A stretch of 64,000 nucleotides of DNA from Alteromonas sp. C1M14 (GTDB lineage Bacteria; Pseudomonadota; Gammaproteobacteria; Enterobacterales; Alteromonadaceae), in the NCBI RefSeq assembly GCF_018860965.1, contig NZ_JAHKQF010000008.1, positions 558,001 through 622,000 of the forward strand, written 5' to 3'. Shown piece by piece: positions 1 to 9,656 of this stretch (the stretch's first letter is position 1; each line of letters starts with the position of its first letter). The notes beneath the pieces are model-generated. The model saw nothing but the letters and a program-made list of their open reading frames with translations, had not been told where the DNA came from and made no database searches. The position numbers were made by a program, and so were the translations under genes.

Positions 1-423
1 TATAAATTAGCTAAGCCGGCCATGTTCAAAGTCATGTATCAAACCGGTTGGGAACAATTTATTCCCTTTGTGACGACCATCACTGTGATGCTATTTACCG
101 ACTTGCTAACAGGTGTGATTGCCGGCTTGGGTGTGAGTGTGTTCTTCACCCTTAAACATAGCTACAGAAATTGCTATCAGTTCACCGAAACCGTGAACGA
201 AGAAGAAGGCAAGAAAATTCATCATATCGTCATGGCTGAGGAAGTCTCTTTCTTCAACAAGCCGGGTATTTTGAAAAAACTCAATTCTATTCCTGAAAAC
301 TCAAAAGTCATCTTGGATTTCACCAAAAGTAAATCCGTTGCCTACGATGTAACAGAAATGGTTAAAGACTACCTTGACCAAGCAAGCACAAAAAATATCG
401 TTGTAGAGATGAAACAGCTGTAG
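1..423 (+). CDS. SulP family anion transporter, C-terminal part
   Basis: The reading frame is open from base 1 to a TAG stop, so this is the 3' end of a gene that begins outside the window; about 140 residues are visible. The first part is hydrophobic (residues FIPFVTTITVMLFTDLLTG and VIAGLGVSVFF), matching the last membrane helices of SulP transporters. The last ~70 residues form a STAS-like domain with the beta-strand/helix pattern around VILDFTKSKSVAYDV. SulP proteins carry sulfate, bicarbonate or other inorganic anions across the inner membrane. A carbonic anhydrase and a second SulP gene follow, so bicarbonate is a reasonable substrate guess, but this is inferred from context only. Confidence 0.85.
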   Translation, partial: YKLAKPAMFKVMYQTGWEQFIPFVTTITVMLFTDLLTGVIAGLGVSVFFTLKHSYRNCYQFTETVNEEEGKKIHHIVMAEEVSFFNKPGILKKLNSIPENSKVILDFTKSKSVAYDVTEMVKDYLDQASTKNIVVEMKQL

Positions 424-455
424 ATAGCCGTTTTACATACAAGATAACAGTAAGA

Positions 456-488
456 AAAAGGGGGGAGCCATCGGCTCCCCCTTTTGTC
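456..488 (+). terminator. Rho-independent terminator after the first SulP gene
   Basis: A stem GGGGGAGCC / GGCTCCCCC with a three-base loop (ATC) is preceded by A residues and followed by TTTTGTCGTTTTT. It lies 35 bases after the SulP stop codon and separates that gene from the carbonic anhydrase unit. Confidence 0.9.
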
Positions 489-530
489 GTTTTTCACTCG
501 TAAAATTCCCCACAATTCGCTATAGTTTTA

Positions 531-582
531 CTGATAGCTATTATCTATCGCGAGATATAGTGTTTTTCTATAACGCTATCAG
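531..582 (+). promoter_or_regulatory. Dyad upstream of the carbonic anhydrase gene
   Basis: CTGATAGC at 531-538 is the exact inverse complement of GCTATCAG at 575-582. Inside it, TATAG at 556-560 pairs with CTATA at 568-572 and ATCTATCGCGAGATAT is a second imperfect dyad. The element ends 53 bases before the start codon, within the probable promoter/leader. It could be a regulator binding site or a leader hairpin; no known consensus fits. Confidence 0.4.
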
Positions 583-635
583 ATAAGAATTCCGTCTATA
601 AGAATGATAATAGAATGTTAATGTGGAGTAATTTT

Positions 636-1292
636 ATGGATCATGTCATCTCAGGTGTTGCTAAATTTCAAAAAGAAGTCTTCCCCAAGAATAAAGCAAC
701 GTTTCAAAAACTGGCAAATGGCCAGAACCCCGAGGTCCTTTTCATCACCTGTGCCGATTCGAGAATCGACCCCAACCTCGTGACTCAAACTGGTCCGGGT
801 GACCTTTTCATATGTCGTAATGCTGGCAATATCGTCCCACCTCACTCTGCCTATACAGGCGGAATGACGGCGTCTATTGAATTTGCCGTAGCGGCTTTGG
901 GCGTCAGTCATATCATTGTTTGCGGGCATTCAGATTGTGGGGCAATGAAAGGTGCATTGGCACCTGACCAGTTAGATGATCTGCCTCATGTTAAAGAATG
1001 GCTTGGACACTGCCGGTGTGCCACTGAAGTAGTAAAAGAAAAAGAGGGAGAACTGTCTATCAACCAGCTAGGGGCGGTGACAAAGGAAAACGTTCTTCAG
1101 CAATTACAACATTTACGCACCCATCCAGCGGTGGCCTCTAAAGTTGCCACTGGACAGGTGCAATTACACGGCTGGATCTATGACATAGAATCTGGTGATG
1201 TACTTTGTCACTGTGAACAAAGCAACGAATTTAAATTGCTTGCAGACGTTTATGGCGAAAAGCCATTCTCGAAATCAGGTAAGGAAGCATAA
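636..1292 (+). CDS. can: Beta-class carbonic anhydrase
   Basis: Catalyses reversible hydration of CO2 to bicarbonate in the cytoplasm. With the start at 636 the protein has 218 residues, normal for bacterial beta-CAs. The zinc ligands are visible: Cys39 and the Asp41/Arg43 dyad in TCADSR, then His98 and Cys101 in GHSDCG. The start at 636 is chosen because GGAG at 625-628 lies seven bases upstream; an in-frame ATG at 615 lacks such a site. The next gene, a SulP transporter, begins two bases after the stop, so the two are surely co-transcribed and probably work together in bicarbonate supply or pH balance. That functional coupling is inference; the enzyme family is certain. Confidence 0.95.
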   Translation: MDHVISGVAKFQKEVFPKNKATFQKLANGQNPEVLFITCADSRIDPNLVTQTGPGDLFICRNAGNIVPPHSAYTGGMTASIEFAVAALGVSHIIVCGHSDCGAMKGALAPDQLDDLPHVKEWLGHCRCATEVVKEKEGELSINQLGAVTKENVLQQLQHLRTHPAVASKVATGQVQLHGWIYDIESGDVLCHCEQSNEFKLLADVYGEKPFSKSGKEA

Positions 1293-1294
1293 TT

Positions 1295-2905
1295 ATGAAA
1301 AGCCTACTGAGTAACGTAAGAGGTGATCTTACCGGTGGTCTTACAGCTGGTATCGTCGCGTTACCCCTAGCACTCGCTCTTGGGGTCGCTTCCGGTTTAG
1401 GTCCTATGGCCGGATTATATGGCGCTATCGCAGTGGGCTTTTTTGCTGCACTGTTAGGGGGAACACCATCACAGATTTCTGGCCCAACTGGGCCGATGGT
1501 GGTGGTGATAGCGGGCTTATTTGCATCGCTTTCCGGCGATGTGGGAATGATATTTACCGCCGTTATGCTGGCCGGTTTATTACAAATTGTCATGGGTTTG
1601 ACCGGTGTTGGCCAATATATCCGGTTGGTACCTTATCCGGTTATCTCCGGTTTTATGACCGGTATTGGTGCCATCATTATTATTCTTCAGTTAGGCCGTT
1701 TGATGGGGCATGAAACATCCGGCGGAACCATGGGGGCACTACAATATTTACCCACGGCGCTAAGTGATATAGATTTTGTGACCTTAGGACTCGGTTTAGG
1801 CACCTTATTAATTGCCTATAAATGGCCAGCAAAGTTAGGCAAATTTGTGCCAGGAGCGCTTGCAGCGCTGATCATCGGCACATTGGTTAGCTTGTCGCTA
1901 GATACACCAGTGCTCGGTGAAATACCGTCGGGTCTGCCGGAGATTCAACTACCAATATTTGATCAATCTTCCTTCTTGTTGGTGTTAGAGGCGGCGTTTA
2001 TTCTTGCCATACTGGGCGCCATCGATTCACTGTTGACCTCGCTGGTTGCCGATAACATGACGCGAACCCGTCATGACAGTAACCGAGAATTAATTGGTCA
2101 AGGGGTCGGCAACACGGTGGCCGGACTTATTGGCGGCATTGCCGGTGCTGGGGCGACCATGCGCACCGTGGTTAATATTCGTAGCGGTGGTAAAGAGCGC
2201 CTGTCGGGAATGATACACGCGCTGGTCTTGTTGGCCATCGTGTTAGGTTTAAGCCCGTTGGCGGCACAAATACCCCATGCGGTATTAGCGGGTATATTAG
2301 TTAAAGTGGGTTTGGATATCATTGATTGGAGTTATCTAAAACGCGCTCATACTGGGCCGCGATGGGATTTCGCCTTAATGGTGTTAGTGCTTGGTTTAAC
2401 GGTGTTTGTAGACTTGATCACCGCTGTGGGTGTGGGCGTTGTCTTGGCCGCTTTAGCTTACGTACGCCAAATCGCTCAGTTACAACTAGAAGAAGTGAAG
2501 AAGATCCCTGACAGTTTAGGCGATCCCGAAGAAGATGCACTTCTTAAGGAAACCAAAGGTAAAGTTCAGGTGTTTAGTTTTGGCGGACCATTAAGCTTTG
2601 GTGCTGCCGCTGACTTAGGACATCATGTACGGGAAAAAGTAAAAGGGGGGTCTAGTGCGTTAATATTGGACTTTACCCGTGTACCGTCCATGGATGTCTC
2701 CGCTGCAATGGCGGTAGAAACCATCACATCCGATGCCAAAACAGCAGGACGAGAAGTCTTTATGTGTGGGGCTAACGAAAATGTGGAGAAGGTGCTGGAT
2801 AACATCAATGCCCATCAAAGCGGCATTCGGGTGTTTGATACACGTAAGCAAGCTCTGATGAGAGCTGTTGATTTGATTAATTCGTCGGGAAAAGTCTCAA
2901 GGTAG
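1295..2905 (+). CDS. SulP family inorganic anion (probable bicarbonate) transporter
   Basis: A 536-residue inner-membrane protein. The N-terminal ~400 residues hold about a dozen hydrophobic segments, including the family signatures GLTAGIVALPLALALGVASG and TPSQISGPTGPM. The C-terminal ~110 residues (from about 425) form a STAS domain with the core ALILDFTRVPSMDV. It begins two bases after the carbonic anhydrase stop. The SulP/carbonic anhydrase pairing is a recurring arrangement in marine bacteria and points to bicarbonate or a related anion (BicA-like), though sulfate cannot be excluded by sequence alone. It is the second SulP gene in the window; the partial one at the left edge is a separate gene, not a duplicate copy in tandem frame. 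Confidence 0.9.
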   Translation: MKSLLSNVRGDLTGGLTAGIVALPLALALGVASGLGPMAGLYGAIAVGFFAALLGGTPSQISGPTGPMVVVIAGLFASLSGDVGMIFTAVMLAGLLQIVMGLTGVGQYIRLVPYPVISGFMTGIGAIIIILQLGRLMGHETSGGTMGALQYLPTALSDIDFVTLGLGLGTLLIAYKWPAKLGKFVPGALAALIIGTLVSLSLDTPVLGEIPSGLPEIQLPIFDQSSFLLVLEAAFILAILGAIDSLLTSLVADNMTRTRHDSNRELIGQGVGNTVAGLIGGIAGAGATMRTVVNIRSGGKERLSGMIHALVLLAIVLGLSPLAAQIPHAVLAGILVKVGLDIIDWSYLKRAHTGPRWDFALMVLVLGLTVFVDLITAVGVGVVLAALAYVRQIAQLQLEEVKKIPDSLGDPEEDALLKETKGKVQVFSFGGPLSFGAAADLGHHVREKVKGGSSALILDFTRVPSMDVSAAMAVETITSDAKTAGREVFMCGANENVEKVLDNINAHQSGIRVFDTRKQALMRAVDLINSSGKVSR

Positions 2906-2941
2906 CCTTGAGGTAACCATCCTTTAACCGACGCGTAAAAT

Positions 2942-2970
2942 AAAAAAAGGCTTCAAACGAAGCCTTTTTT
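2942..2970. terminator. Bidirectional terminator between convergent genes
   Basis: AAAAAAAGGCTTC, loop AAAC, GAAGCCTTTTTT: a 6-bp GC-containing stem flanked by A-tract and T-tract, so it can stop transcription from the SulP gene (plus) and from the M13 peptidase gene (minus). Confidence 0.9.
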
Positions 2971-2986
2971 GTTTTTTCTAACACCC

Positions 2987-5071
2987 TTACCAGATTTGGA
3001 CTCGGTCTTCAGGCTTTAGGTATAACTTATCGCCAGGTTTTACGTTAAACGCTTCATACCAGGCATCCATGTTTCTCGGCGCCATGGCACGATAACGAGC
3101 TGGTGAATGAGGATCGGAGCGTAACTGGTTTATCAAGCTTTGCTCGGTACGTTTTTCCCGCCATACTTGGGCCCAAGATATAAAGAATCGTTGATCTCCT
3201 GTCATCCCGTCGATGACCGGCGCTTCTTTTCCATTTAAACTGAGTTTGTAGGCTTCATAAGCCATAGCAAGGCCACCAACATCACCAATATTTTCGCCCA
3301 TGGTCAAGCTACCGTTTACATGGTTGCCTGGTACAGGTTCGTACTGGTCATACTGGGCACCTAGTTGGGAAACTTTGGCTTTAAATGCGGTGAGATCTTT
3401 TTCGTTCCACCAGTTTCGTTGGATGCCATTGGCATCTGATTTGGCACCTTGGTCGTCGAAGCCGTGGCCCATCTCATGTCCGATTACGGCACCGATACCA
3501 CCGTAGTTGACCGCAGGGTCGGCATTAGGATCAAAGAAAGGGGGCTGTAAAATAGCAGCAGGGAATACGATTTCATTAAACGATGAATTGTAATAAGCAT
3601 TGACCGTTTGTGGTGTCATGCCCCAGCGTTCACGATCCGTAGGTTTGAGTTCTTCTTCTCTGTCTTTTTTGTTAAAGAACTTACGTAAATTACGTACATT
3701 GCCTACTAAATTGTCATCGCTAATCGTCACGCCGCTTAAATTGATCCACTTGTCCGGATAGCCGATTTTAGGGCGAAATGCAGCCAGCTTTTCTTTGGCT
3801 TGTTGCTTGGTTTCATCACTCATCCATTCGAGATTGTCAATTCGTTTACCCAATGCTTTTCGCAGGTTTCCTACCAATTCGGTCATTTGCTGCTTTGATG
3901 ATTCGGGGAAATAACGGGCTACATAAATTTTACCCAAGGCGAATCCTAAGGATTCAGTGCTACCCATTTGGCTTAAAGCGCGCTTCCAACGGGGGCGAGG
4001 TTCTTGTTGTCCATTTAAGGTAGTACCAAAGAAATCAAAATAAGTTTGATAAATATCTTCTGACAACAAAGACGCATTCTTGCTTAAAGTGTGATACTTC
4101 AGATAAGACTTCCACGTGGCCAAATCTGTCGTGTTGATAAGATTTATCACATCTTTTACCGGCTGAGGAGTAGTGACATTCAATGACGGCACTTTGAGGC
4201 CTTTTTGCGCAAAAAAGGTGTCCCAATCAAAACCAGGATAAGCATCGGATAATAAAGAACGGTCTAATTGATTAAGGGTTAAATCTCTGTCTCTGCGTTT
4301 GTCTCGTGGCCACTGGGCTTCGGCAATTTTAGTCTCTAAGGACAAAATCGCCTGTGCTTGGGTAGGGGCGTCTTCGACACCGGCATAGGTGAGCATTTTT
4401 TCGATGTTGGCAAGGTACTCTGCACGGATCTTAACGAAGCGTTCTTCCTCGCTTAAATAGTAATCCCGATCTGGCAAACCCAAACCGCCAACACTGACGC
4501 TAACTTGATATTCATTGGGATCTAGTCGGTTATACCATAAGCCAGCACTAATTGGAGACGCGGTGCCGTAAAGCCAAGCGTTACCCATCATTTCGGTGAG
4601 GGATTTTTGATTGGTAATGCCATCGATTTTAGTGAGCACATCTGCAACGGGTTCTACCCCTTTTGCATTGAGTCCATCGACATCCATATAAGCAACGTAA
4701 AAGTCACGTACGAGCTTTTCTTCGTCAGACAAATTGTCTTTTTTTAGTAGATCGTCAATGATGCTTTTTACTTGCTCAATACTGCGGTCCGCTAAGGCTG
4801 AAAACGCGCCAAAACGTACTTTATCTGCAGGCAATTCGTAGTTTTTGTACCAGGTACCATTAACGTACTCAAAAAAATCATCACCGGGTTTCACTGCCGT
4901 ATTCATGGCAGACAATTCAATTCCAGTGTTGCCCAGTTCGGGTTTGCCTTTTGCTGCCGAAACAGTGGCTGCCTCAGTAGAGGACTGTGTCTCGTTTTCT
5001 TGTGCTGATTGACCGCAGCCTGAGAGGGTGATTGCTGATGCAATGGCAACAGCTAAACAGGTATACTTCAT
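2987..5071 (-). CDS. pepO: M13 family zinc metallopeptidase, lipoprotein (PepO-like)
   Basis: A 694-residue neprilysin-like endopeptidase. The N-terminus MKYTCLAVAIASAITLSGC ends in a lipobox (LSGC), so it should be anchored to a membrane on the periplasmic side. Residues ~50-430 are the M13 N-terminal domain. The catalytic motif HEMGH sits at residues 532-536 (His532, Glu533, His536), the third zinc ligand Glu593 and Asp597 lie in GENIGD, and the substrate-binding NAYYN motif precedes the active site. The C-terminus ends RVQIW, as in the family (CxxW-type tail without the Cys). It likely degrades periplasmic oligopeptides. The gene lies five bases after the stop of the upstream FemAB-like gene and is probably co-transcribed with it. 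Confidence 0.93.
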   Translation of the reverse strand: MKYTCLAVAIASAITLSGCGQSAQENETQSSTEAATVSAAKGKPELGNTGIELSAMNTAVKPGDDFFEYVNGTWYKNYELPADKVRFGAFSALADRSIEQVKSIIDDLLKKDNLSDEEKLVRDFYVAYMDVDGLNAKGVEPVADVLTKIDGITNQKSLTEMMGNAWLYGTASPISAGLWYNRLDPNEYQVSVSVGGLGLPDRDYYLSEEERFVKIRAEYLANIEKMLTYAGVEDAPTQAQAILSLETKIAEAQWPRDKRRDRDLTLNQLDRSLLSDAYPGFDWDTFFAQKGLKVPSLNVTTPQPVKDVINLINTTDLATWKSYLKYHTLSKNASLLSEDIYQTYFDFFGTTLNGQQEPRPRWKRALSQMGSTESLGFALGKIYVARYFPESSKQQMTELVGNLRKALGKRIDNLEWMSDETKQQAKEKLAAFRPKIGYPDKWINLSGVTISDDNLVGNVRNLRKFFNKKDREEELKPTDRERWGMTPQTVNAYYNSSFNEIVFPAAILQPPFFDPNADPAVNYGGIGAVIGHEMGHGFDDQGAKSDANGIQRNWWNEKDLTAFKAKVSQLGAQYDQYEPVPGNHVNGSLTMGENIGDVGGLAMAYEAYKLSLNGKEAPVIDGMTGDQRFFISWAQVWREKRTEQSLINQLRSDPHSPARYRAMAPRNMDAWYEAFNVKPGDKLYLKPEDRVQIW

Positions 5072-5076
5072 TGTCG

Positions 5077-6285
5077 TTACTCATTTTTGTGTTGTGCGCA
5101 GTGAAAAATTACCTGCGCATTGGTTTTTGTTATTAGTCTTTCTTTCATTGCTTGATTAAACGGTAACACGGTAGCCGCTTGTTCAAAATAATGTGTAATC
5201 TGGCGTTTTTCTTCAGCTAAAAATTCTCTTACTCCATTATGAAAGCCTTTGTTGTCTAAGTGATGCAAAGACATACAGTAAGTGGGTTCAAAACCTCTGA
5301 GTATTTTATGCTCACCTTGGGTGCCAGGGTTAAATAAAGGTAATTTATTCTCTATGGCAAATGCAATCCCTTGATTGTAACAACATTCGAAATGCAAACC
5401 GTCAATCAGTTCCGTGGTTCCCCAATAGCGTCCGTATAGGCCACTCTCATCATAAAAAAGTAAGGCACTGGCAATGGGAACATTTGCCCGCCTTGCCTCG
5501 ATAAGTAACATCGACTGAGACAAAGTATGATACAGGTGCATAAAAAACGCCGGTGTTAGATAACCGGTGTGACCAGAGCGTTTCATATAGGTCAGCTGAT
5601 AACAGCGTATAAAGAAGTGCATGTGCTCAGGACGAATGGCTTCTCGGGTCAGTGGATGAAAGGTGATACCTGCGGCCGAGAGCTTTTCTTTTGATTTGCG
5701 TAATGACTTGCGCTTGCGTGAGGTGAGTGCAGCGGTAAAGTCATCAAGGTGTTGGTAATCGTAGTTGTACCATTGAAATTGCACAGAAAAGCGAGCTAGA
5801 AAATCATGAGATAGAAATTCGTCACTTTCGTGGGGGGGAACAAACAGTATATGGGCAGAAGAACAGCCTGTTTGGTAGTGCTCGTGTATGGTTTTTACCG
5901 CCTCGCCGACCAGTGCGTCACGATCGTGGTCTGGTGCACACAATAACTGGCTTGTGGTAACTGGCGTAAAAGGAATTGCACTTACCCATTTCGGATAATA
6001 GGGCAAACCATGTTGTTGGTATGCCTGGGCCCAGCCTTGATCAAAAACATATTCGCCATAGCTATCCTCTTTTAGGTACCCAGGCATAACAGCCACCAAG
6101 GTTTCATGTTGATAGATAACTAAATGCGCCGGCGTCCAACCGGTATCGGGTCCCACGCAACCGGTTTGTTCCAGACCATTGAGAAATTCATACTGGACAA
6201 ATGGGCCGGCATTTTTGCTTAACTTGGCCCAAGTATCCGACGGGATCTGGCTGATTGAGGAGAGAAAACCACAAGTATAGGTCAT
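5077..6285 (-). CDS. COG3146-type GNAT/FemAB-like acyltransferase family protein
   Basis: A 402-residue cytoplasmic protein resembling the COG3146 family (peptidogalycan biosynthesis/recognition proteins with a FemAB-like GNAT fold). Recognisable blocks include the start SSISQIPSDTWAKL, the motif RKRKSLRKSKEKL about mid-protein, and the acetyltransferase-like block ALLFYDESGLYGRYWG followed by FECCYNQGIAFAIE and FNPGTQGEHKILRGFEP. Members are widespread but the substrate is not established, so no reaction is assigned. There is only a weak ribosome-binding site before the ATG. It faces recX divergently across 87 bases and probably heads an operon with the M13 peptidase gene. Confidence 0.8.
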   Translation of the reverse strand: MTYTCGFLSSISQIPSDTWAKLSKNAGPFVQYEFLNGLEQTGCVGPDTGWTPAHLVIYQHETLVAVMPGYLKEDSYGEYVFDQGWAQAYQQHGLPYYPKWVSAIPFTPVTTSQLLCAPDHDRDALVGEAVKTIHEHYQTGCSSAHILFVPPHESDEFLSHDFLARFSVQFQWYNYDYQHLDDFTAALTSRKRKSLRKSKEKLSAAGITFHPLTREAIRPEHMHFFIRCYQLTYMKRSGHTGYLTPAFFMHLYHTLSQSMLLIEARRANVPIASALLFYDESGLYGRYWGTTELIDGLHFECCYNQGIAFAIENKLPLFNPGTQGEHKILRGFEPTYCMSLHHLDNKGFHNGVREFLAEEKRQITHYFEQAATVLPFNQAMKERLITKTNAQVIFHCAQHKNE

Positions 6286-6372
6286 GTTAATGTGTAATTA
6301 TTGACGAAAAACCGCGAATAATCGTTACCATCCCAGTTGAAATTACAAAGTTAACGCTTATATACAAAAACC

Positions 6373-6822
6373 ATGACAGACTCAGACCGCAAAATCATTA
6401 CCCACGCGATTACCCGCATGCTTTCACGACGAGAACACAGTAGTCAGGAAGTGTACACCAAACTCAGTCAAAAGGGGTTTGCCAGTGAGGACTTCATTCC
6501 CGTGGTACAAGGGTTTCTGGATGCCGATATTCTTAGCGATAGTCGGTATGCACAAATGCGGGTACGAGCCTGTGCAGCTAAAGGGGTAGGTACCTGTCGC
6601 ATCCGAGCCGAATTAAAACAACAGCATATCAGCGAGCAACTTATAGATGACGCTGTTGTGGAAGCGGAAGTTGACTGGTTTGCGTTGGCCAAACAGGTAA
6701 AACAGAAAAAGTTTGGGCAGCAAAAAGAGAGCGATTTTAAGCTTAGGCAAAAACAAATGCAGTTTTTGCATTACCGTGGTTTTACCCAAGAGCAAATTCA
6801 ATACGCCGTATGTGGCGACTAA
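6373..6822 (+). CDS. recX: Regulatory protein RecX
   Basis: A 149-residue protein of the RecX family, built of three tandem three-helix repeats (for example ITRMLSRREHSSQEVYTKLSQKGF and VRACAAKGVGTCRIRAELKQQHI). RecX binds RecA filaments and inhibits or modulates recombination. The length is typical. In most gammaproteobacteria recX directly follows recA; here the upstream neighbour is an unrelated divergent gene and recA is not in the window, so recX must have its own promoter in the 87-bp gap. I see no obvious LexA box (CTGT-N8-ACAG) in that gap. The downstream alaS and csrA preserve the usual order. Confidence 0.9.
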   Translation: MTDSDRKIITHAITRMLSRREHSSQEVYTKLSQKGFASEDFIPVVQGFLDADILSDSRYAQMRVRACAAKGVGTCRIRAELKQQHISEQLIDDAVVEAEVDWFALAKQVKQKKFGQQKESDFKLRQKQMQFLHYRGFTQEQIQYAVCGD

Positions 6823-6834
6823 TTTCGCCTTGTA

Positions 6835-6919
6835 GCGCTTAACAAATAAGCGCAATCCGTGGTATGTTTGCGCCCTACGGGCGGCGTTGCAATGGTAATT
6901 TGCAACCTCTGCGCACCAC
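6835..6919 (+). promoter_or_regulatory. Highly structured recX-alaS spacer (candidate cis-acting RNA or operator region)
   Basis: Three consecutive perfect hairpins are visible: GCGCTTA-ACAAA-TAAGCGC (6835-6853), CGCCC-TAC-GGGCG (6871-6883) and GTTGCAA-TGGTAAT-TTGCAAC (6886-6906). The last two are enclosed by GTGGT (6859-6863) pairing with ACCAC (6915-6919). None has a T-tract, so they are not a standard terminator. The layout, a closing stem with internal hairpins about 95 bases before alaS, resembles a structured leader. No known riboswitch consensus is recognised. Confidence 0.4.
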
Positions 6920-7012
6920 AGTTATATACCCGCATCAAACAAGGCAAATTTAAATGTTCATCATCGCCTTGTGATGTTCACCGTTAATAAAAAGTAGGAC
7001 GTTAGAAATTCA

Positions 7013-9610
7013 ATGACATTATCAACTGCTGACATACGCCAAAAGTTCATCGATTACTTTAAAAATCACGGCCATCAGGCAGTGGCTAGCTCATCACTGG
7101 TGCCGGCAGACGATCCTACTCTTTTATTTACTAACGCGGGTATGAACCAGTTTAAAGATGTATTTTTAGGGGCAGAAAAACGCAGTTACACCCGAGCCGT
7201 TTCGTCACAACGCTGTGTACGGGCAGGGGGAAAACACAACGACCTAGAAAATGTCGGCTACACTGCCCGCCATCATACCTTTTTCGAGATGCTGGGTAAT
7301 TTTAGCTTCGGTGATTACTTTAAAAAAGAAGTCATCAATTTTGCTTGGACATTTCTGACCAAAGAGCTGGGACTGCCCAAAGAAAAGCTATTAGTCACCG
7401 TGTATTCAGAAGATGATGAAGCCTTTGCAATTTGGGAAAATGATATTGGCGTGCCCGCCGATAAAATTATTCGTATTAGCACCTCTGATAACTTCTGGTC
7501 CATGGGAGATACCGGGCCATGTGGTCCGTGCTCGGAAATTTTCTACGATCACGGCGAACATATTTGGGGTGGGCCTCCTGGCACGCCGGAAGAAGATGGC
7601 GACCGATTCATTGAAATCTGGAACTTGGTTTTCATGCAGTATAACAAGCAGGCAGACGGCACCATGGAACCCTTGCCAAAACCGTCCATTGATACTGGCA
7701 TGGGGCTAGAGCGTATTTCTGCTATTTTGCAAAATGTGCACAGCAACTACGAAATCGATTTATTCCAGAATTTAATTAGTGCCGCGGCTGATATTACCAA
7801 GGCCAGTGACAAAGAAAGCAAATCGTTGCGGGTCATTGCCGATCACATTCGTTCTTGTGCCTTCCTTATTTGTGACGGCGTTATGCCTGGTAACGAAGGG
7901 CGTGGATATGTGTTGCGTCGTATCATTCGTCGGGCTGTTCGTCATGGCTATAAGTTAGGTGCTGACGATATATTCTTCTATAAGCTGGTGGCGGCACTGG
8001 TGACTGAAATGGGTGACTTTTATCCTGAACTAGCTGACCAGCAGCCGGTTATTGAAAAAGTATTACGGGTGGAAGAAGAGCAATTCAGTAAGACCCTCGA
8101 ACGAGGCATGGCCATGCTCAACGAAACCCTATCGTCAATGGACGGCGATACCATTCCCGGAGATGTGGTCTTCAAGCTTTACGATACTTATGGATTCCCT
8201 GTTGATTTAACCAATGATGTGGCAAGGGAAAATGACGTAAAAATTGACGAAGCAGGTTTTGCTACGGCAATGGAAGCGCAACGTACACGAGCACAAAAGG
8301 CCAGTAATTTTGGTACCAATTATAATGATATGGTGAAAGTCGACCATGAAACGGCGTTTACTGGCTATACCCATATTGATGGTGAGGCGACGGTTTTAGA
8401 ATTGATTCATGACAATCAATTAGTGACTGAGCTTAAAGACGGTGAAGAAGGGATTGTGGTGTTAGACCAAACGCCGTTTTATGCAGAATCTGGCGGTCAA
8501 GCAGGTGACAAAGGCGTGTTGAAGGTTGGTGCGGGCGAATTCACCGTGTTTGATACGCAGAAAATGGGTAACGCCTTTGCCCATAAAGGTAAGGTTGTTG
8601 GCCAAATTCATAAAGGTGATACGGTTAACGCGATTATCGACGACAGTAACCGAGAAGCGGTGAAGAAAAACCATAGTGCCACCCATTTGCTCCATGCTGC
8701 TTTGCGTGAAATTTTAGGGGAGCATGTAACGCAAAAAGGGTCGTTAGTTGAATCTCAACGTTTACGGTTTGATTTTTCCCACTTTGAAGCGGTAACCGAT
8801 GCTCAGTTACAGACCATTGAAAATCGAGTGAATGAAGAAATTCGTGCTAACCATGCGCTGAAGACCCAATTGATGGACTTGGATGAAGCAAAAGCTTCTG
8901 GTGCCATGGCTTTATTTGGTGAAAAGTACGATGAAAAAGTAAGAGTTGTCACCATGGGGCCATTTTCAGTTGAACTTTGCGGCGGAACCCACGTCAATAG
9001 AACTGGAGATATTGGTCTTTTCAAAATTGTTTCTGAAAGCGGTATTGCCTCTGGGGTGCGACGTATAGAAGCCATCACAGGCGCAGCAGCCGTTGACTTC
9101 GTGCAACAGCAGCACAAGCAATTGCAAAGTGCCGCATCCCTGTTGAAAACTGACCCAGTTAACCTTATCGAGCGTATAAGTACATTACAGGCGCAAACCC
9201 GTGAATTGGAAAAAGCATTGAGTGCCAGTAAACAAAAATTGGCGAGCTTGCAAGGTGCTGATTTACTCAGTCAGGTTCAGCAAATTAATGGTACTAAGGT
9301 GCTGGTATGTTCTCCTGAAGGCGTGGAATCTAAAGCGCTGCGGGGAATGATGGATGATCTGAAAAACCGAATCGGTGATGGGATTGTGGTGCTTGGTATC
9401 GCCGATGGCGCGAAAGTAAGTTTAATTGTTGGGGTAACAAAGCAATTAATTGGAAAGATTAAGGCCGGTGATCTGGTCAACTATATTGCTTCTCAAGTTG
9501 GAGGTAAAGGTGGTGGTCGTCCTGACATGGCTCAGGCTGGCGGCAATCAACCCGAAAATCTGCCAACTGCCTTAGCGTCAGTTAACGCATATTTGGCAGA
9601 TAAGCTATAA
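7013..9610 (+). CDS. alaS: Alanine--tRNA ligase
   Basis: An 865-residue class II aminoacyl-tRNA synthetase that charges tRNA-Ala in the cytoplasm; the length matches the bacterial enzyme. The N-terminal catalytic domain includes [20 protein letters not shown]. The editing domain that removes mischarged Ser/Gly contains HSATHLLH (His554, His558) and the zinc-binding CGGTH (Cys656, His660). The C-terminal C-Ala domain ends with [15 protein letters not shown]. The start follows a weak AGGAC site twelve bases upstream, and no better in-frame start exists before the conserved STADIRQKF block. It follows recX by 190 bases of structured spacer and precedes csrA by 133 bases. Confidence 0.98.
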   Translation: MTLSTADIRQKFIDYFKNHGHQAVASSSLVPADDPTLLFTNAGMNQFKDVFLGAEKRSYTRAVSSQRCVRAGGKHNDLENVGYTARHHTFFEMLGNFSFGDYFKKEVINFAWTFLTKELGLPKEKLLVTVYSEDDEAFAIWENDIGVPADKIIRISTSDNFWSMGDTGPCGPCSEIFYDHGEHIWGGPPGTPEEDGDRFIEIWNLVFMQYNKQADGTMEPLPKPSIDTGMGLERISAILQNVHSNYEIDLFQNLISAAADITKASDKESKSLRVIADHIRSCAFLICDGVMPGNEGRGYVLRRIIRRAVRHGYKLGADDIFFYKLVAALVTEMGDFYPELADQQPVIEKVLRVEEEQFSKTLERGMAMLNETLSSMDGDTIPGDVVFKLYDTYGFPVDLTNDVARENDVKIDEAGFATAMEAQRTRAQKASNFGTNYNDMVKVDHETAFTGYTHIDGEATVLELIHDNQLVTELKDGEEGIVVLDQTPFYAESGGQAGDKGVLKVGAGEFTVFDTQKMGNAFAHKGKVVGQIHKGDTVNAIIDDSNREAVKKNHSATHLLHAALREILGEHVTQKGSLVESQRLRFDFSHFEAVTDAQLQTIENRVNEEIRANHALKTQLMDLDEAKASGAMALFGEKYDEKVRVVTMGPFSVELCGGTHVNRTGDIGLFKIVSESGIASGVRRIEAITGAAAVDFVQQQHKQLQSAASLLKTDPVNLIERISTLQAQTRELEKALSASKQKLASLQGADLLSQVQQINGTKVLVCSPEGVESKALRGMMDDLKNRIGDGIVVLGIADGAKVSLIVGVTKQLIGKIKAGDLVNYIASQVGGKGGGRPDMAQAGGNQPENLPTALASVNAYLADKL

Positions 9611-9656
9611 TTTGAAAGTGAGTTATCGGTGAGTTTTTGATGTGACACAAAAACAG

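Noticed and set aside
615-635. Upstream ATG at 615 for the carbonic anhydrase
   Set aside because: The Shine-Dalgarno GGAG lies between this ATG and the one at 636, so the shorter form is the real one.
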